NCBI RefSeq assembly: GCF_002575655.3
Contig: NC_053036.3
Span: 160,866,627-160,930,626, forward strand
Source of the DNA: Aegilops tauschii subsp. strangulata
Taxonomy: Eukaryota; Streptophyta; Magnoliopsida; Poales; Poaceae
Length of the DNA: 64,000 nucleotides
Direction: 5' to 3'
The stretch's first letter is position 1. Each line of letters starts with the position of its first letter. The translations under genes and the position numbers were made by a program. The notes below the pieces were generated by a model, which saw only the letters and a list, made by a program, of their open reading frames with translations, had not been told where the DNA came from and did not search any database. Shown here in pieces: positions 23,535-37,086 of this stretch.

Positions 23535-24619
23535 TGTTCGCACACGAACATGTCACCGTGTACCCTCGATGCCGGGGGTGATGCACCGCAGCTCACGTCG
23601 AAGGAGACCCGCCGGAAGCGCGGTACGCAAGACAATCCGGCGGGCGCTCTTGAGGACCTGAAACCCTACACGCCCGGGAGGGACCCCGTCAGGGCGCGCG
23701 GCGGCTATGAGCTGCCCTAGGTCGACCTGATCGCCCCTAGGGCCTCGAGGTTCTCCGCCCTGCAATGAAGAACGAACGAAGAACGAGGAAGAAGAAGAAC
23801 AAGAGAGAGAGATAAAGGTAAAGGTAAAAGATGATAGATTGATATATCGATTGTGTGTTGTTATTCAATCGGCCGTCACCTCTTACATATATATATGAGG
23901 CGGCTGGACTTTCCGTACAAGAAAGGACTCAAATCCCGTCCAAAACATCAAAAGATAACCTAACTCGGACCACGAGGGCCGGAACTTTCGGTCAGCCCGG
24001 AACTTCCGGGCTAAAATTACATCAAGTAGCCCTCTTGCACAGCTCCTGCAGGTCGCATATGGCTTCAGATCGCGATGGTCGCAATAGCAAAGTTGTAGAT
24101 CTTGCAATGGAGAAAAATTCCTTAGTTGATCACTTTTTCATCCGAGGTCATCTTGATGAGGAAATAGGCCCCGCAAATCTGCAAATAATTAAAATTCCAG
24201 TTTTCGGGGCGCACCGCGTGCAAAGTTTCTGTTTAGCCCGGAACCTCTCCGGAAGTTTTGCCCGGAACTTCCGGGGCAGACTTATGCAGCACATAGTTTT
24301 GGCTCTAACTTTTGCATACGAACTTCGATTTAGACGTTCTTTATATCAAAATCGACCGTTTCGATGAGGCAAAGACAATCCGTGTAGAAACGTTTCCCAT
24401 ATGAGGCCATCCTGGGGGCATAAACATCCGAATAGTGTTCTGAATACAAAATCTGAGTACTTCGAACACAACTTCGGTCTTAGAGATGAGACCGGATGAC
24501 TATGGCCCAAATATCAAAGTTTTTCCTTTTGACGATACAGAACTTTCTCACTTTGAGCACTTCTCCATTTGAGGCCATCTTAATTAAGTTCTTGGCCGTG
24601 CCAAAATCTGGTGTCAACA
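23535..24619 (-). repeat. LTR A (outer 3' LTR), 1085 bp
   Basis: It runs from TGTTCGCACACGAACA to GGTGTCAACA. The polypurine tract, read on the minus strand, is the G-rich sequence just right of 24619 (catgcccccctg on plus). It retains the gcatatggcttcagatcgc segment lost from LTR B. Confidence 0.9.
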
Positions 24620-25578
24620 CATGCCCCCCTGTTTTTCGGCAAACTTGTGTGCCGAAAAATAACTTGCACGATGCTTTTCCTAAGGACGATGTCAACACTC
24701 CATCAACCATTTTATGTGCTTAGGGCGATAATTTCTATATCGGCCATGTTTATGCTTAAGGCGATAGTTATATATCGGCCACTTTGATTAGCAACAAAAG
24801 TTAAGCTAATCGAACGTATGATGATTTGATAATACCCTTTCATGATGTAAAAAATTATACTGCATCCATGGATTAAAATAAGCCCACTGAGGGTAACAAA
24901 TCATACCTGATGATGAATTCCATGGCATAGGCATTAATGGCATAGTTGAAGAATATGGATAATGTGTGGACCGAAAATGTTGAAACTTTTGGCTTGGTCC
25001 TTCATAGTTTTCACTCTTTTCCTTCTTCACCTTTGCCGCTCTTCTGGTAATGGAAGCTTGCACATAATTCTTATTTTGAGTACTTCCTTTGGGAACCCAT
25101 GCCATATTCCTTTCTTCAAGTTCTTGTGCACTAAGTTTTTGTATTTTCTTCTTTTGCCAATATGATAAGCCGAGTGGGCACCCTGGCTGTGATTTTGTTT
25201 GAAGCAATGGCAATTCTTGTTTTACCATGTGCACTCTCAACTTCTTCTCTTCAGATTTGGCACCTGATTGACTTGCCTCATCGCCATTACTAGCCAATGT
25301 CAATACTTTAATTGGCTCCTTCTCATTTGAGATCAAATCTGAAGTAGCACTCTTACGGCCATCTTTTTTAACACGATAAATTTGTTTGACCACCTCTTTC
25401 TTGTTCCTTGAGCTCCGGACCGATTCCTTATGATTGAAACGGTCTTTGACATGTGATTGTTCAAATGTTGATCTTTTTGGAGCTGCATAATGTTTGTGAG
25501 ATGGTCTAAAATAAGATGAAGAATGCGCCCTTGTATCATACACTACTAGGAAAAGGGCTATAGATGGAATGGCCACTA

Positions 25579-28500
25579 TGTTGGGGATCGTAGCAGAATT
25601 TTAAAATTTCCTACGCATCACCAAGATCCATCTATGGAGTATACTAGCAACGAGGGGAAAGGAGTGCATCTACATACCCTTGTAGATCGCGAGCGGAAGC
25701 GTTCCAATGAACGGGGTTGATGGAGTCGTACTCGCCGTGATCCAAATCACTGATGACCGAGTGCCGAACGGACGGCACCTCCGCGTTCAACACACGTACG
25801 GAGCAGCGACGTCTCCTCCTTCCTGATCCAGCAAGGGGGAAGGAGAGGTTGATGGAGATCCAGCAGCACGACGGCGTGGTGGTGGAAGTAGCGGGGATCT
25901 CGGCAGGGCTTCGCCAAGCTACTGCGAGAGGGAGAGGTGTTGCAGGGGGAGAGGGAGAGGTGTTGCAGGGGGAGAGGGAGGTGCCAGGGGCTGTGTTGCT
26001 GCTGCCCTCCCTCCCCCCACTATATATAGGGACCCCTGGGGGGGCGCCGGCCCTGGGAGATCAGATCTCCAAGGAGGGGTGTAGCGACCAGACCTCAAAT
26101 GGCCTGTGCTGCTGTGCACCAGTGTCATCCCTGGATCAGTAATGCTGACACGCACAGTACAAATGGAGGATTTATAACAGAGTGGCAATCACACACTTAT
26201 TACATCGAATATCTCTGAAGAGATTAAGTATGATAAACATGGCTGAAGGCCATCTAACAACGATAACAGCGGAAGACTTGGAAGATAAGTGAGTCCATCA
26301 ACTCCAGCGGCATCACTGAGTATAAGACCACGACCTAAGGCACCTTACTCGTCGTCTGAAAAGTCTGCAACATGAAACGTTGCAGCCCGAAAACGGGTCA
26401 GCACATAGAATATGCTGGCAATGTAACACATAGAGAGCAATGAACAATAATAATGCTATACTATATGCATATATGGCTAGTGGAAAAGCTCTATGGTTAT
26501 AATGTTTTTGCGAAAAGCCAATTTTATCCTACTTCAAAAGGAATAAATTTTATTTAACTATCATGGTGGTTGAAACATTGAGAAGGTACCTCCAACTCAA
26601 TCCCAATTAAGTATCATCATTACCCCAACAAAATTAATTATAAGTATCACGGTGATGAGATTCAAATGATAATCCAGGTACTAGATACTCAAGTTGTCCA
26701 TAACCGGGGACACGGCTAACCATGATTAGTTTGTACACTCTGCAGAGGTTTGTGCACTTTTCCCCACAAGACTCGATCGCCTCCGCTTGATTCTCGCACT
26801 GCATGATGTTGGAGAAACGGATGACCGAGACACAGTCTTTCAGAAACAATCACTCTTTACTCTGGATGGACCGGTACACCTACTTTCCCCTACATCTGCT
26901 AGTCCACCTCTTCAAGAGATCCTGTAACCTACTCAGCTATGCTAGAGCCCATAATAGCTTGTGGCTGCACATGGAAGTTTCTAGCATGAATAATCTTATG
27001 ATCCCTTTGAGCCTGGGTGGCGGACCTTATACATACAGACAACACTGGGTTCTCCAGGTGCCTCAATCCACCCAGATGTGAGTTTTAGTTGCCACCTTAA
27101 GTTGAACCATTATTAACAATCTCACATCTGTCATGAATATCTCTCAAACCCAATCCACGTCTACGGGCATAGCATGGCAATAATAAAAGCAACGTAGAAG
27201 TAACTCCCAAGGGTTTGATAAAGTAAAACAGGTAATAGGTACTACCTCAACTACTTCCCAATACCCACAATTTAATTAGATCCTAATCATGCAATGTGTG
27301 AGGAAAACTGATCTAATGCAATAAAAACTGGGTATGAACGGAATATGATCAAAGTGTTACTTGCCTTGCTGATGATCCGCAAAACCTAGCGAGTCGAAGT
27401 AACAAGCGGCACACTCCGGGTACTCTATCGCAAACAAACAAGCATACAATCAGTACTCATCTAATGCACAGGTAAAACTCGAATGAAAGATCCAAGCAGA
27501 AAGTTCAACTTAAGAACTCCGGTTTGCAAAAAGAATCAACTCGAAAGAAGCAACGAAAGTCAAACGGCGAAAGAAAGAAACTTCGTTTGCTAATCTGGAT
27601 CTAGGTCAAATTTTACTGTAGCAAAAACTTGTTTGAGTAGGTTAAACGGAAAGAGAATTTCGAGACGAAACTCTAGGCGCTTGAATCGCCTGATTCCGAT
27701 AAACGAGCGAGAAGTTAAACAGAATTGAAGATTCGATCAGAAATCGAATCTGAGAAAATAACGAGAAAATCCGACGAAAAAGAAAAACGGACGAACGGTT
27801 AAATAACGGACATTCGTTAACAGAGAAAAACCGACGAACGCGTTCGTTAAAACGAACGGTTCGGTGAACGCTCATAAAATAATAAAACCGAAAAAAAACT
27901 GATCTAGGTTTTTTTTAAAACGAAGGGTTTTTTTTAAACGAAAACCGGCAAAGAACGGGCGGCGGCAGTACCACGGGGACGGGCTCCGGCGGGCTCCGGG
28001 CTCGGCGACGGGGTGCGGGGCTCGGGGGGGGGGGGGGGGGGGGTGCGGCGGCTCCGGCGGGCGAACACGGCGGCTCCGGCGAGGCTACGGCGGCGGCGAT
28101 GAGGGGCTCCGGCGGCGGCGGTGGTGAGGAAAGAGAGGGGGGCTATATATATAGGAGGGGGGGGGGTCCGAGCTTGGGGAAGGGGGCACCGGGCAGCAGC
28201 GTAGCCGGCCGGGACTCGGCGGCGATCCCGTCTCCGGGACGGAGACGACGGGCGGCGGGGCTGGGCCGTCGGCTGGGCCTTTGGCCGAGTCGGCGCGCGG
28301 GCGGGTCTTTTTTTTAAAAAACATTCCGCGGAAAATAATACGTAGAAAAATAAATAAAAATCAGAAAAATATGAAATAAATTTTCCCCGTCTAGTTAGAA
28401 AATCTAGAATAGGGTGAACATTTTTTTAAACCAAACTAAATATTTTGAAAACATGCAATATTTTTAATGCAATAAAAATTGCAAATAAAATCCAAATAAA

Positions 28501-30053
28501 TGCCAATAAATGATTTTAATATTTTTCCTCCAGTATTTCAATTGTTTTGGAGAAGTCATATTTTCTCCTCTCGTTTATTTTTAAAATTGAAATATTTTCC
28601 GGAGAGAAAATAATTAAAATAAAATCCTCGTCTTATTATTTGATGAAAATCAAATATGAAAATTCGAGAAAATCCCCAACTCTCTCCGAGGGTCCTTGAG
28701 TTGCTTAGGATTTATCGAGGATTTGTCAAAATGCAACAAAACATGATATGCAATGATGATCTATGTATAACATTCCAAATTGAAAATTTGGGATGTTACA
28801 AGGGGCGGCGGCCAAGGGGGAAGGGGGGGTGGCTTCCCCCCCCCCCAAAGCCAAGTGGGGCGCCCCCCACCCCTAGGGTTTCCAACCCAAGGCGCAGAGG
28901 GAGGCCCATGGGGGGCGCCCCAGCCAAGGAAGGGCTGGTTCCCTTCCCACTTCAGCCCATGGGGCCCTCCGGGATAGGTGGCCCCACCCGGTGGACCCCC
29001 GGGACCCTTCCGGTGGTCCCGGTACAATACCGATAACCCCCGAAACTTTCCCGGTGGCCGAAACTGGACTTCCTATATATAATTCTTCACCTCCGGACCA
29101 TTCCGGAACTCCTCGTGACGTCCGGGATCTCATCCGGGACTCCGAACAACTTTCAGGTTTCCACATACTAATATCTCTACAACCCTAGCATCACCGAACC
29201 TTAAGTGTGTAGACCCTACGGGTTCGGGAGACATGCAGACATGACCGAGACGCCTCTCCGGTCAATAACCAATAGCGGGATCTGGATACCCATGTTGGCT
29301 CCTACATGTTCCACGATGATCTCATCGGATGAACCACGATGTCGAGGATTTAATCAATCCCGTATACAATTTCCTTTGTCAATCGGTACGTTACTTGCCC
29401 GAGATTCGATCGTCGGTATCCCAATACCTTGTTCAATCTCGTTACCGGCAAGTCACTTTACTCGTACCGTAATGCATGATCCCGTGACTAACTCCTTAGT
29501 CACATTGAGCTCATTATGATGATGCATTACCGAGTGGGCCCAGAGATACCTCTCCGTCATACGGAGTGACAAATGCCAGTCTCGATCTGTGTCAACCCAA
29601 CAGACACTTTCAGAGATACCCGTAGTGTACCTTTATAGTCACCGAGTTACGTTGTGACGTTGGGTACACCCAAAGCACTCCTACGGCATCCGGGAGTTAC
29701 ACGATCTCATGGTCTAAGGAAAAGATACTTGACATTGGAAAAGCTCTAGCAAACGAACTACACGATCTTTTATGCTATGCTTAGGATTGGGTCTTGTCCA
29801 TCACATCATCCTCCTAATGATGTGATCCCGTTATCAATGACATCCAATGTCCATAGTCAGGAAACCATGACTATCTGTTGATCAACGAGCTAGTCAACTA
29901 GAGGCTTACTAGGGACACGTTGTGGTCTATATATTCACACATGTATTACGATTTCCGGATGACACAATTATAGCATGAACAATAGACACTTATCATGAAC
30001 AAAGAAATATAATAATAACCATTTATTATTGCCTCTAGGGCATATTTCCAACA
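25579..30053 (-). repeat. 3' LTR of the nested Angela-like element, split by a solo LTR
   Basis: LTR sequence is 25579-26079 plus 28806-30053 (about 1749 bp without the insert and one TSD copy). It is about 30 bp longer than the 5' LTR, mainly because the segment aggtgttgcagggggagaggg near 25935-25980 is tandemly doubled here and single at 35720. Confidence 0.92.
26080..28800 (-). mobile_element. solo LTR of a different LTR-retrotransposon (2721 bp)
   Basis: Plus-strand ends TGTAGCGACC and GGATGTTACA, with TGTA/TACA terminal inversion. A perfect 5-bp TSD AGGGG occurs at 26075-26079 and 28801-28805. The matching site in the other LTR (about 35831) is uninterrupted, confirming the borders. It contains a G20 run (28024-28043), a GC-rich block and a TATA box (ctatatatatagg, about 28143). 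No coding region is recognisable. I know this repeat style from Triticeae but cannot name the family. An unusually long solo LTR is favoured; a non-coding element lacking genes is the alternative. Confidence 0.9.
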
Positions 30054-30085
30054 GTCTCCCACTTGCACTAGAGTCAATAATCTAG

Positions 30086-33000
30086 TTACATTGTGATGAA
30101 TCGAACACCCATAGCGTTCTGGTGTTGATCATGTTTTGCTCTAGGGAGAGGTTTAGTCAACGGATCTGCTACATTCAGGTCCGTATGTACTTTACAAATA
30201 TCTATGTCTCCATTTTGAACACTTTCACGAATGGAGTTGAAGCGACGCTTGATATGCCTGGTCTTCCTGTGAAACCTGGGCTCCTTGGCAAGGGCAATAG
30301 CTCCAGTGTTGTCACAGAAGAGAGTCATCGGGCCCGACGCATTGGGAATCACCCCTAGGTCGGTAATGAACTCCTTCATCCAGATTTCTTCTTGCGCTGC
30401 CTCTGAGGCTGCCATGTACTCCGCTTCACATGTAGATCCCGCCACGACGCTTTGCTTGCAACTGCACCAGCTTACTGCTCCTCCATTCAAAATATACACG
30501 TATCCGGTTTGTGACTTCGAGTCATCCAGATCTGTGTCGAAGCTAGCGTCGACGTAACCCTTTACGACGAGCTCTTCGTCACCTCCACAAACGAGAAACA
30601 TATCCTTAGTCCTTTTCAGGTACTTCAGGATATTCTTGACCGCTGTCCAGTGTTCCATGCCGGGATTACTTTGGTACCTTCCTACCAAACTTACGGCAAG
30701 GTTTACATCAGGTCTGGTACACAGCATGGCATACATAATAGACCCTATGGCCGAGGCATAGGGGATGACACTCATCTTTTCTCTATCTTCTGCCGTGGTC
30801 GGGCATTGAGCCGTGCTCAATTGCACACCTTGCAATACAGGCAAGAACCCCTTCTTGGACTAATCCATATTGAACTTCTTCAATATCTTGTCAAGGTATG
30901 TACTCTGTGAAAGACCAATGAGGCGTCTTGATCTATCTCTATAGATCATGATGCCTAATATATAAGCAGCTTCTCCAAGGTCCTTCATTGAAAAACACTT
31001 ATTCAAATAGGCCTTTATACTTTCCAAGAATTCTATATCATTTCCCATCAATAGTATGTCATCCACATATAATATGAGAAATGCTACAGAGCTCCCACTC
31101 ACTTTCTTGTAAACACAGGCTTCTCCATAAGTCTGTGTAAACCCAAACGCTTTGATCATCTCATCAAAACGAATGTTCCAACTCCGAGATGCTTGCACCA
31201 GTCCATAGATGGAGCGCTGGAGCTTGCATACTTTGTTAGCCTTCTTAGGATCGACAAAACCTTCCGGCTGCATCATATACAATTCTTCCTTAAGGAAGCC
31301 GTTAAGGAATGCCGTTTTGATGTCCATTTGCCATATCTCATAATCATAGAATGCGGCAATTGCTAACATGATTCGGACGGACTTCAGCTTTGCTACGGGT
31401 GAGAAAGTCTCATCGTAGTCAACCCCTTGAACTTGTCGATAACCCTTAGCGACAAGTCGAGCCTTATAGATGGTCACATTACCATCCGCGTCTGTCTTCT
31501 TCTTAAAGATCCATTTATTTTCTATGGCTCGCCGAATCGGGCAAGTCAGTCAAAGTCCATACTTCGTTTTCATACATGGATCCTATCTCGGATTTCATGG
31601 CTTCTAGCCATTTGTCGGAATCCGGGCCCGCCATCGCTTCTTCATAGTTCGAAGGTTCACCGTTGTCTAACAACATGATTTCCAGGACAGGGTTGCCGTA
31701 CCACTCTGGTGCGGAACGTGTCCTTGTGGACCTACGAAGTTCAGCAGTAACTTGATCCGAAGCTTCATGATCATCATCATTAACTTCCTCCCCAGTCGTT
31801 GTAGGCACCACAGGAACATCTTCCCGCGCTGCGCTACTTTCTGGTTCGGAAGGGGTGACTATCACCTCATCAAGTTCCACTTTCCTCCCACTTAATTCTT
31901 TCGAGAGAAACTCTTTCTCCAGAAAGGACCCGTTCTTGGCAACAAAGATCTTGCCTTCGGATCTGAGGTAGAAGGTATACCCAATGGTTTCCTTAGGGTA
32001 TCCTATGAAGACGCATTTTTCCGACTTGGGTTCGAACTTTTCATGTTGAAGTTTCTTGACATAAGCATCGCATCCCCAAACTTTTAGAAACGACAGCTTA
32101 GGTTTCTTCCCAAACCATAATTCATACGGTGTCGTCTCAACGGATTTCGAAGGAGCCCTATTTAAAGTGAATGCGGCAGTCTCTAAAGCATAGCCCCAAA
32201 ATGAGAGCGGTAGATCAGTAAGAGACATCATAGATTGCACCATATCCAATAGAGTGCGATTACGACGTTCGGACACACCGTTTCTCTGAGGTGTTCCAGG
32301 CGGCGTGAGTTGTGAAACGATTCCACATTTCTTTAAGTGCGTACCAAATTCGTGACTTAAATATTCTCCACCACGATCTGATCGTAAGAACTTTATTTTC
32401 CTGTCACGTTGATTCTCAACCTCACTCTGAAATTCCTTGAACTTTTCAAAGGTTTCAGACTTGTGTTTCATTAGGTAGACATACCCATATCTACTTAACT
32501 CATCAGTGAGAGTGAGAACATAACGATATCCTCCGCGAGCCTCAACACTCATTGGACCGCACACATCGGTATGTATGATTTCCAATAAGTTGGTTGCTCG
32601 CTCCATTGTTCCGGAGAACGGAGTCTTGGTCATCTTACCCATGAGGCATGGTTCGCACGTGTCAAATGATTCGTAATCAAGAGACTCCAAAAGTCCATCT
32701 GCATGGAGCTTCTTCATGCGCTTGACACCAATGTGACCAAGGCGGCAGTGCCACAAGTATGTGGGACTATCGTTATCAACTTTACATCTTTTGGTATTCA
32801 CACTATGAATATGTGTAACATCACGTTCGAGATTCATCAAGAATAAACCATTGACCAGCGGGGCATGACCATAAAACATATCTCTCATATAAATAGAACA
32901 ACCATTATTCTCGGATTTAAATGAGTAGCCATCTCGAATTAAACGAGATCCATATACAATGTTCATGCTCAAAGCTGGCACTAAATAACAATTATTGAGG

Positions 33001-34064
33001 TTTAAAACTAATCCCGTAGGTAAATGTAGAGGTAGCGTGCCGACGGCGATCACATCGACCTTGGAACCATTCCCGACGCGCATCGTCACCTCGTCCTTCG
33101 CCAGTCTCCGCTTATTCCGCAGTTCCTGTTTTGAGTTACAAATATGAGCAACCGCACTGGTATCAAATACCCAGGAGCTACTACGAGTACTGGTAAGGTA
33201 CACATCAATTACATGTATATCACATATACCTTTGGTGTTGCCGGCCTTCTTGTCCGCTAAGTATTTGGGGCAGTTCCGCTTCCAGTGACCACTTCCCTTG
33301 CAATAAAAGCACTCAGTCTCAGGCTTGGGTCCATTCCTTGACTTCTTCCCAGTAACTGGCTTACCGGGCGCGACAACTCCCTTGCCGTCCTTCTTGAAGT
33401 TCTTCTTGCCCTTGCCTTTCTTGAACTTAGTGGTTTTATTCACCATCAACACTTGATGTTCCTTTCTGATCTCCACCTCCGCTGATTTCAGCATCGAATA
33501 TACCTCAGGAATGGTCTTTTCCATCCCCTGCATATTGAAGTTCATCACAAAGCTCTTGTAGCTCGGTGGAAGTGACTGAAGGATTCTGTCAATGACCGTG
33601 TCATCCGGGAGATTAACTCCCAGCTGAGACAAGCGGTTGTGTAACCCAGACATTCTGAGTATGTGCTCACTAACAGAACTATTTTCCTCCATTTTACAGC
33701 TGAAGAACTTGTCGGAGACTTCATATCTCTCGACCCAGGCATGAGCCTGGAAAACCATTTTCAGCTCTTCGAACATCTCATATGCTCCATGTTTCTCAAA
33801 ACGCTTTTGGAGACCCGGTTCTAAGCTGTAAAGCATGCCGCACTGAACGAGGGAGTAATCATCAGCACGTGATTGCCAAGCGTTCATAACGTCTTGGTTC
33901 TCTGGGATTGGTGCTTCACCTAGCGGTGCTTCTAGGACATAAACTTTCTTGGCAGCTATGAGGATGATCCTCAGGTTCCGGACCCAGTCCGTATAGTTGC
34001 CGCCATCATCTTTCAGCTTGGTTTTCTCTAGGAACGCGTTGAAGTTGAGGACAACGTGGGCCAT
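30086..34064 (-). pseudogene. copia gag-pol of the nested Angela-like element, three breaks or fewer
   Basis: ORF 34064-31515 (849 aa) starts MAHVVLNFNAFLEKTK and holds Gag, the zinc knuckle CFYCKGSGHWKRNC (CX2CX4HX4C), a protease region WVFDTSAVAHICNS (the usual DTG/DSG reads DTSA), and integrase with H/H-C/C (LWHCRLGHIGVKRM..CEPCLMGK), Asp in IIHTDVCGP, Asp in TDELSRYGY and Glu in GVSERRNRTLLD. A net 2-bp loss near 31525-31540 breaks the frame. RT continues at 31477-30860 with an intact YVDD box (FLILYVDDILLMGND), then a TAG at 30860-30862. RNase H follows at 30844-30086 (GYVDASFDTDLDDSKS, STCEAEYMA, LFCDNTGAIALAKE). It is nearly complete and needs only two breaks, but is not translatable as one polyprotein. 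Confidence 0.93.
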
Positions 34065-34305
34065 TTGATCTACAAGACATATTGTAAAGATTTTTAGACT
34101 AAGTTCATGATAATTAAGTTCATATAATCAAATTATTCAATGAACTCCCACTCAGACAGACATCCCTCTAGTCATCTAAGTGAAACATGATCCGAGTTAA
34201 CTAGGCCGTGTCCGATCATCACGTGAGACGGACTAGTCAAGATCGGTGAACATCTCCATGTTGATCGTATCTTCTATACGACTCATGATCGACCTTTCGG
34301 TCCTC

Positions 34306-34405
34306 CGTGTTCCGAGGCCATGTCTGTACATGCTAGGCTCGTCAAGTCAACCTAAGTGTATTGCGTGTGTTCCGAGGCCATATCTGTACATGCTAGGCTC
34401 GTCAA
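34306..34405 (-). repeat. 40-bp direct repeat, exact 60-bp period, in the element leader
   Basis: The segment gtgttccgaggccat.tctgtacatgctaggctcgtcaa occurs at 34306-34345 and 34366-34405 with one or two differences. The related element at 1-6023 has a single copy (about 165-205 on the plus strand), so it is a duplication in this copy or subfamily. Confidence 0.85.
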
Positions 34406-35347
34406 CACCCGTTGTATGCGAACGTTAGAATCTATCACACCCGATCATCACGTGGTGCTTCGAAACAACGAACCTTCGCAACGGTGCACAGTTAGGGGGA
34501 ACACTTTCTTGAAATTATTATAAGGGATCATCTTACTTACTACCGTCGTTCTAAGCAAATAAGATGCAAAACATGATAAACATCACATGCAATCAAATAG
34601 TGACATGATATGGCCAATATCATTTTGCTCCTTTGATCTCCATCTTCGGGGCACCATGATCATCTTCGTCACCGGCATGACACCATGATCTCCATCATTG
34701 TGTCTTCATGAAGTTGTCACGCCAACGATTACTTCTACTTCTATGGCTAACGCGTTTAGCAACAAAGTAAAGTAATTTACATGGCATTATTCAATGACAC
34801 GCAGGTCATACAAAAAATAAAGACAACTCCTATGGCTCCTGCCGGTTGTCATACTCATCGACATGCAAGTCGTGATTCCTATTACAATAATATGATCAAT
34901 CTCATACATCACATATATCATTCATCACATCTTCTGGCCATATCACATCACATAGCACATGCTGCAAAAACAAGTTAGACGTCCTCTAATTGTTGTTGCA
35001 AGTTTTTTACGTGGCTTGTATAGGTTTCTGGCAAGAACGTTTCTTACCTACGTAAAACCACAACGTGATATGCCAATTTCTATTTACCCTTCATAAGGAC
35101 CCTTTTCATCGAATCCGTTCTGACTAAAGAGGGAGAGACAGACACCCGCTAGCCACCTTATGCAACTAGTGCATGTCAGTCGGTGGAACCTGTCTCACGT
35201 AAGCGTACGTGTAAGGTCGGTCCGGGCCGCTTCATCCCACAATACCGCTGAAACAAGATAAGACTAGTGGCGGCAAGAAGAATTGGCAACATCTACGCCC
35301 ACAACTGCTTTGTGTTCTACTCATGCATAGTAACTACGCATAGGCCT

Positions 35348-35361
35348 GGCTCATGATGCCA
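35348..35361 (-). other. primer-binding site of the nested Angela-like element
   Basis: Minus-strand TGGCATCATGAGCC, 1 nt inside the 5' LTR. It is a variant of the initiator tRNA-Met site TGGTATCAGAGCC used by copia elements. Confidence 0.7.
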
Positions 35362-35362
35362 C

Positions 35363-37081
35363 TGTCGGGGATCGTAGCAGAATTTTAAAATTTCCTACGC
35401 ATCACCAAGATCCATCTATGGAGTATACTAGCAACGAGGGGAAAGGAGTGCATCTACATACCCTTTTAGATCGCGAGCGGAAGCGTTCCAATGAATGGGG
35501 TTGATGGAGTCGTACTCGCCGTGATCCAAATCACCGATGACCGAGTGCCGAACGGACGGCACCTCCGCGTTCAACACACGTACGGAGCAGCGACGTCTCC
35601 TCCTTCTTGATCCAGCAAGGGGGAAGGAGAGGTTGATGGAGATCCAGCAGCACGACGGCGTGGTGGTGGAAGTAGCGGGGATCTTGGCAGGGCTTCGCCA
35701 AGCTACTGCGAGAGGGAGAGGTGTTGCAGGGGGAGAGGGAGGCGCCAGGGGCTGTGTTGCTGCTGCCCTCCGTCCCCCCACTATATATAGGGACCCCTAG
35801 GGGGGGCGCCGGCCCTGGGAGATCAGATCTCCAAGGGGGGGCGGCGGCCAGGGGGGAAGGGGGTGGCTTCCCCCCCAAGCCAAGTGGGGCGCCCCCACCC
35901 CTAGGGTTTCCAACCCTAGGCGCAGGGGGAGGCCCATGGGAGGTGCCCCAGCCCACTAAGGGCTGGTTCCCTTCCCACTTCAGCCCATGGGGCCCTCCGG
36001 GATAGGTGGCCCCACCCGGTGGACCCCCGGGACCCTTCCGGTGGTCCCGGTACAATACCGATAACCCCCGAAACTTTCCCGGTGGCCGAAACTGGACTTC
36101 CTATATATAATTCTTCACCTCCGGACCATTCCGGAACTCCTCGTGACGTCCGGGATCTCATCTGGGACTCCGAACAACTTTCGGGTTTCCGCATACTAAT
36201 ATCTCTACAACCCTAGCGTCACCGAACCTTAAGTGTGTAGACCCTACGGGTTCGGGAGACATGCAGACATGACCGAAACGCCTCTCCGGTTAATAACCAA
36301 CAGCGGGATCTGGATACCCATGTTGGCTCCTACATGTTCCACGATGATCTCATCGGATGAACCACGATGTCGAGGATTCAATCAATCCCGTATAAAATTC
36401 CCTTTGTCAATCGGTACGTTACTTGCCCGAGATTCGATCGTCGGTATCCCAATACCTTGTTCAATCTCGTTACCGGCAAGTCACTTTACTCGTACCATAA
36501 TGCATGATCCCGTGACTAACTCCTTAGTCACATTGAGCTCATTATGATGATGCATTACCGAGTGGGCCCAGAGATACCTCTCCGTCATACGGAGTGACAA
36601 ATCCCAGTCTCGATCCGTGTCAACCCAACAGACACTTTCAGAGATACCCGTAGTGTACCTTTATAGTCACCCAGTTACGTTGTGACGTTGGGTACACCCA
36701 AAGCACTCCTACGGCATCCGGGAGTTACACGATCTCATGGTCTAAGGAAAAGATACTTGACATTGGAAAAGCTCTAGCAAACGAACTACACGATCTTTTA
36801 TGCTATGCTTAGGATTGGGTCTTGTCCATCACATCATCCTCCTAATGATGTGATCCCGTTATCAATGACATCCAATGTCCATAGTCAGGAAACCATGACT
36901 ATCTGTTGATCAACGAGCTAGTCAACTAGATGCTTACTAGGGACACGTTGTGGTCTATATATTCACACATGTATTACGATTTCCGGATAACACAATTATA
37001 GCATGAACAATAGACAATTATCATGAACAAAGAAATATAATAATAACCATTTATTATTGCCTCTAGGGCATATTTCCAACA
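35363..37081 (-). repeat. 5' LTR of the nested Angela-like element (1719 bp)
   Basis: Ends TGTCGGGGATCG (left, 35363) and CATATTTCCAACA (right, 37081). A TATA-like tatatata lies near 35784. It is an uninterrupted reference for the split 3' LTR. Confidence 0.94.
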
Positions 37082-37086
37082 CACTA

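Larger units (their letters stand above)
25579..37081 (-). mobile_element. complete Angela/BARE1-type Ty1-copia element nested in the CACTA
   Basis: Reverse orientation. 3' LTR 25579-30053 (interrupted by a solo LTR), coding 30086-34064, leader 34065-35347, primer-binding site 35348-35361, 5' LTR 35363-37081. Perfect 5-bp TSD CACTA (25574-25578 and 37082-37086). The LTRs are colinear and visibly very similar, mostly differing by transitions, so it is much younger than the element at 1-6023. Confidence 0.96.

Noticed and set aside
28085..28324. GC-rich ORFs on both strands in the 2.7-kb solo LTR
   Set aside because: They are low-complexity Pro/Ser or Gly/Arg translations inside LTR sequence.
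28761..29166. Pro/Gly-rich ORFs in the copia LTR
   Set aside because: They are repeated at 35531-36194 in the other LTR and are by-products of LTR composition.
37082..37086. CACTA at the right edge of the copia element as a second CACTA-transposon terminus
   Set aside because: It is the 5-bp TSD of the copia insertion (matched at 25574-25578). The true CACTA terminus is at 25541, with ATA duplicated at the far end.
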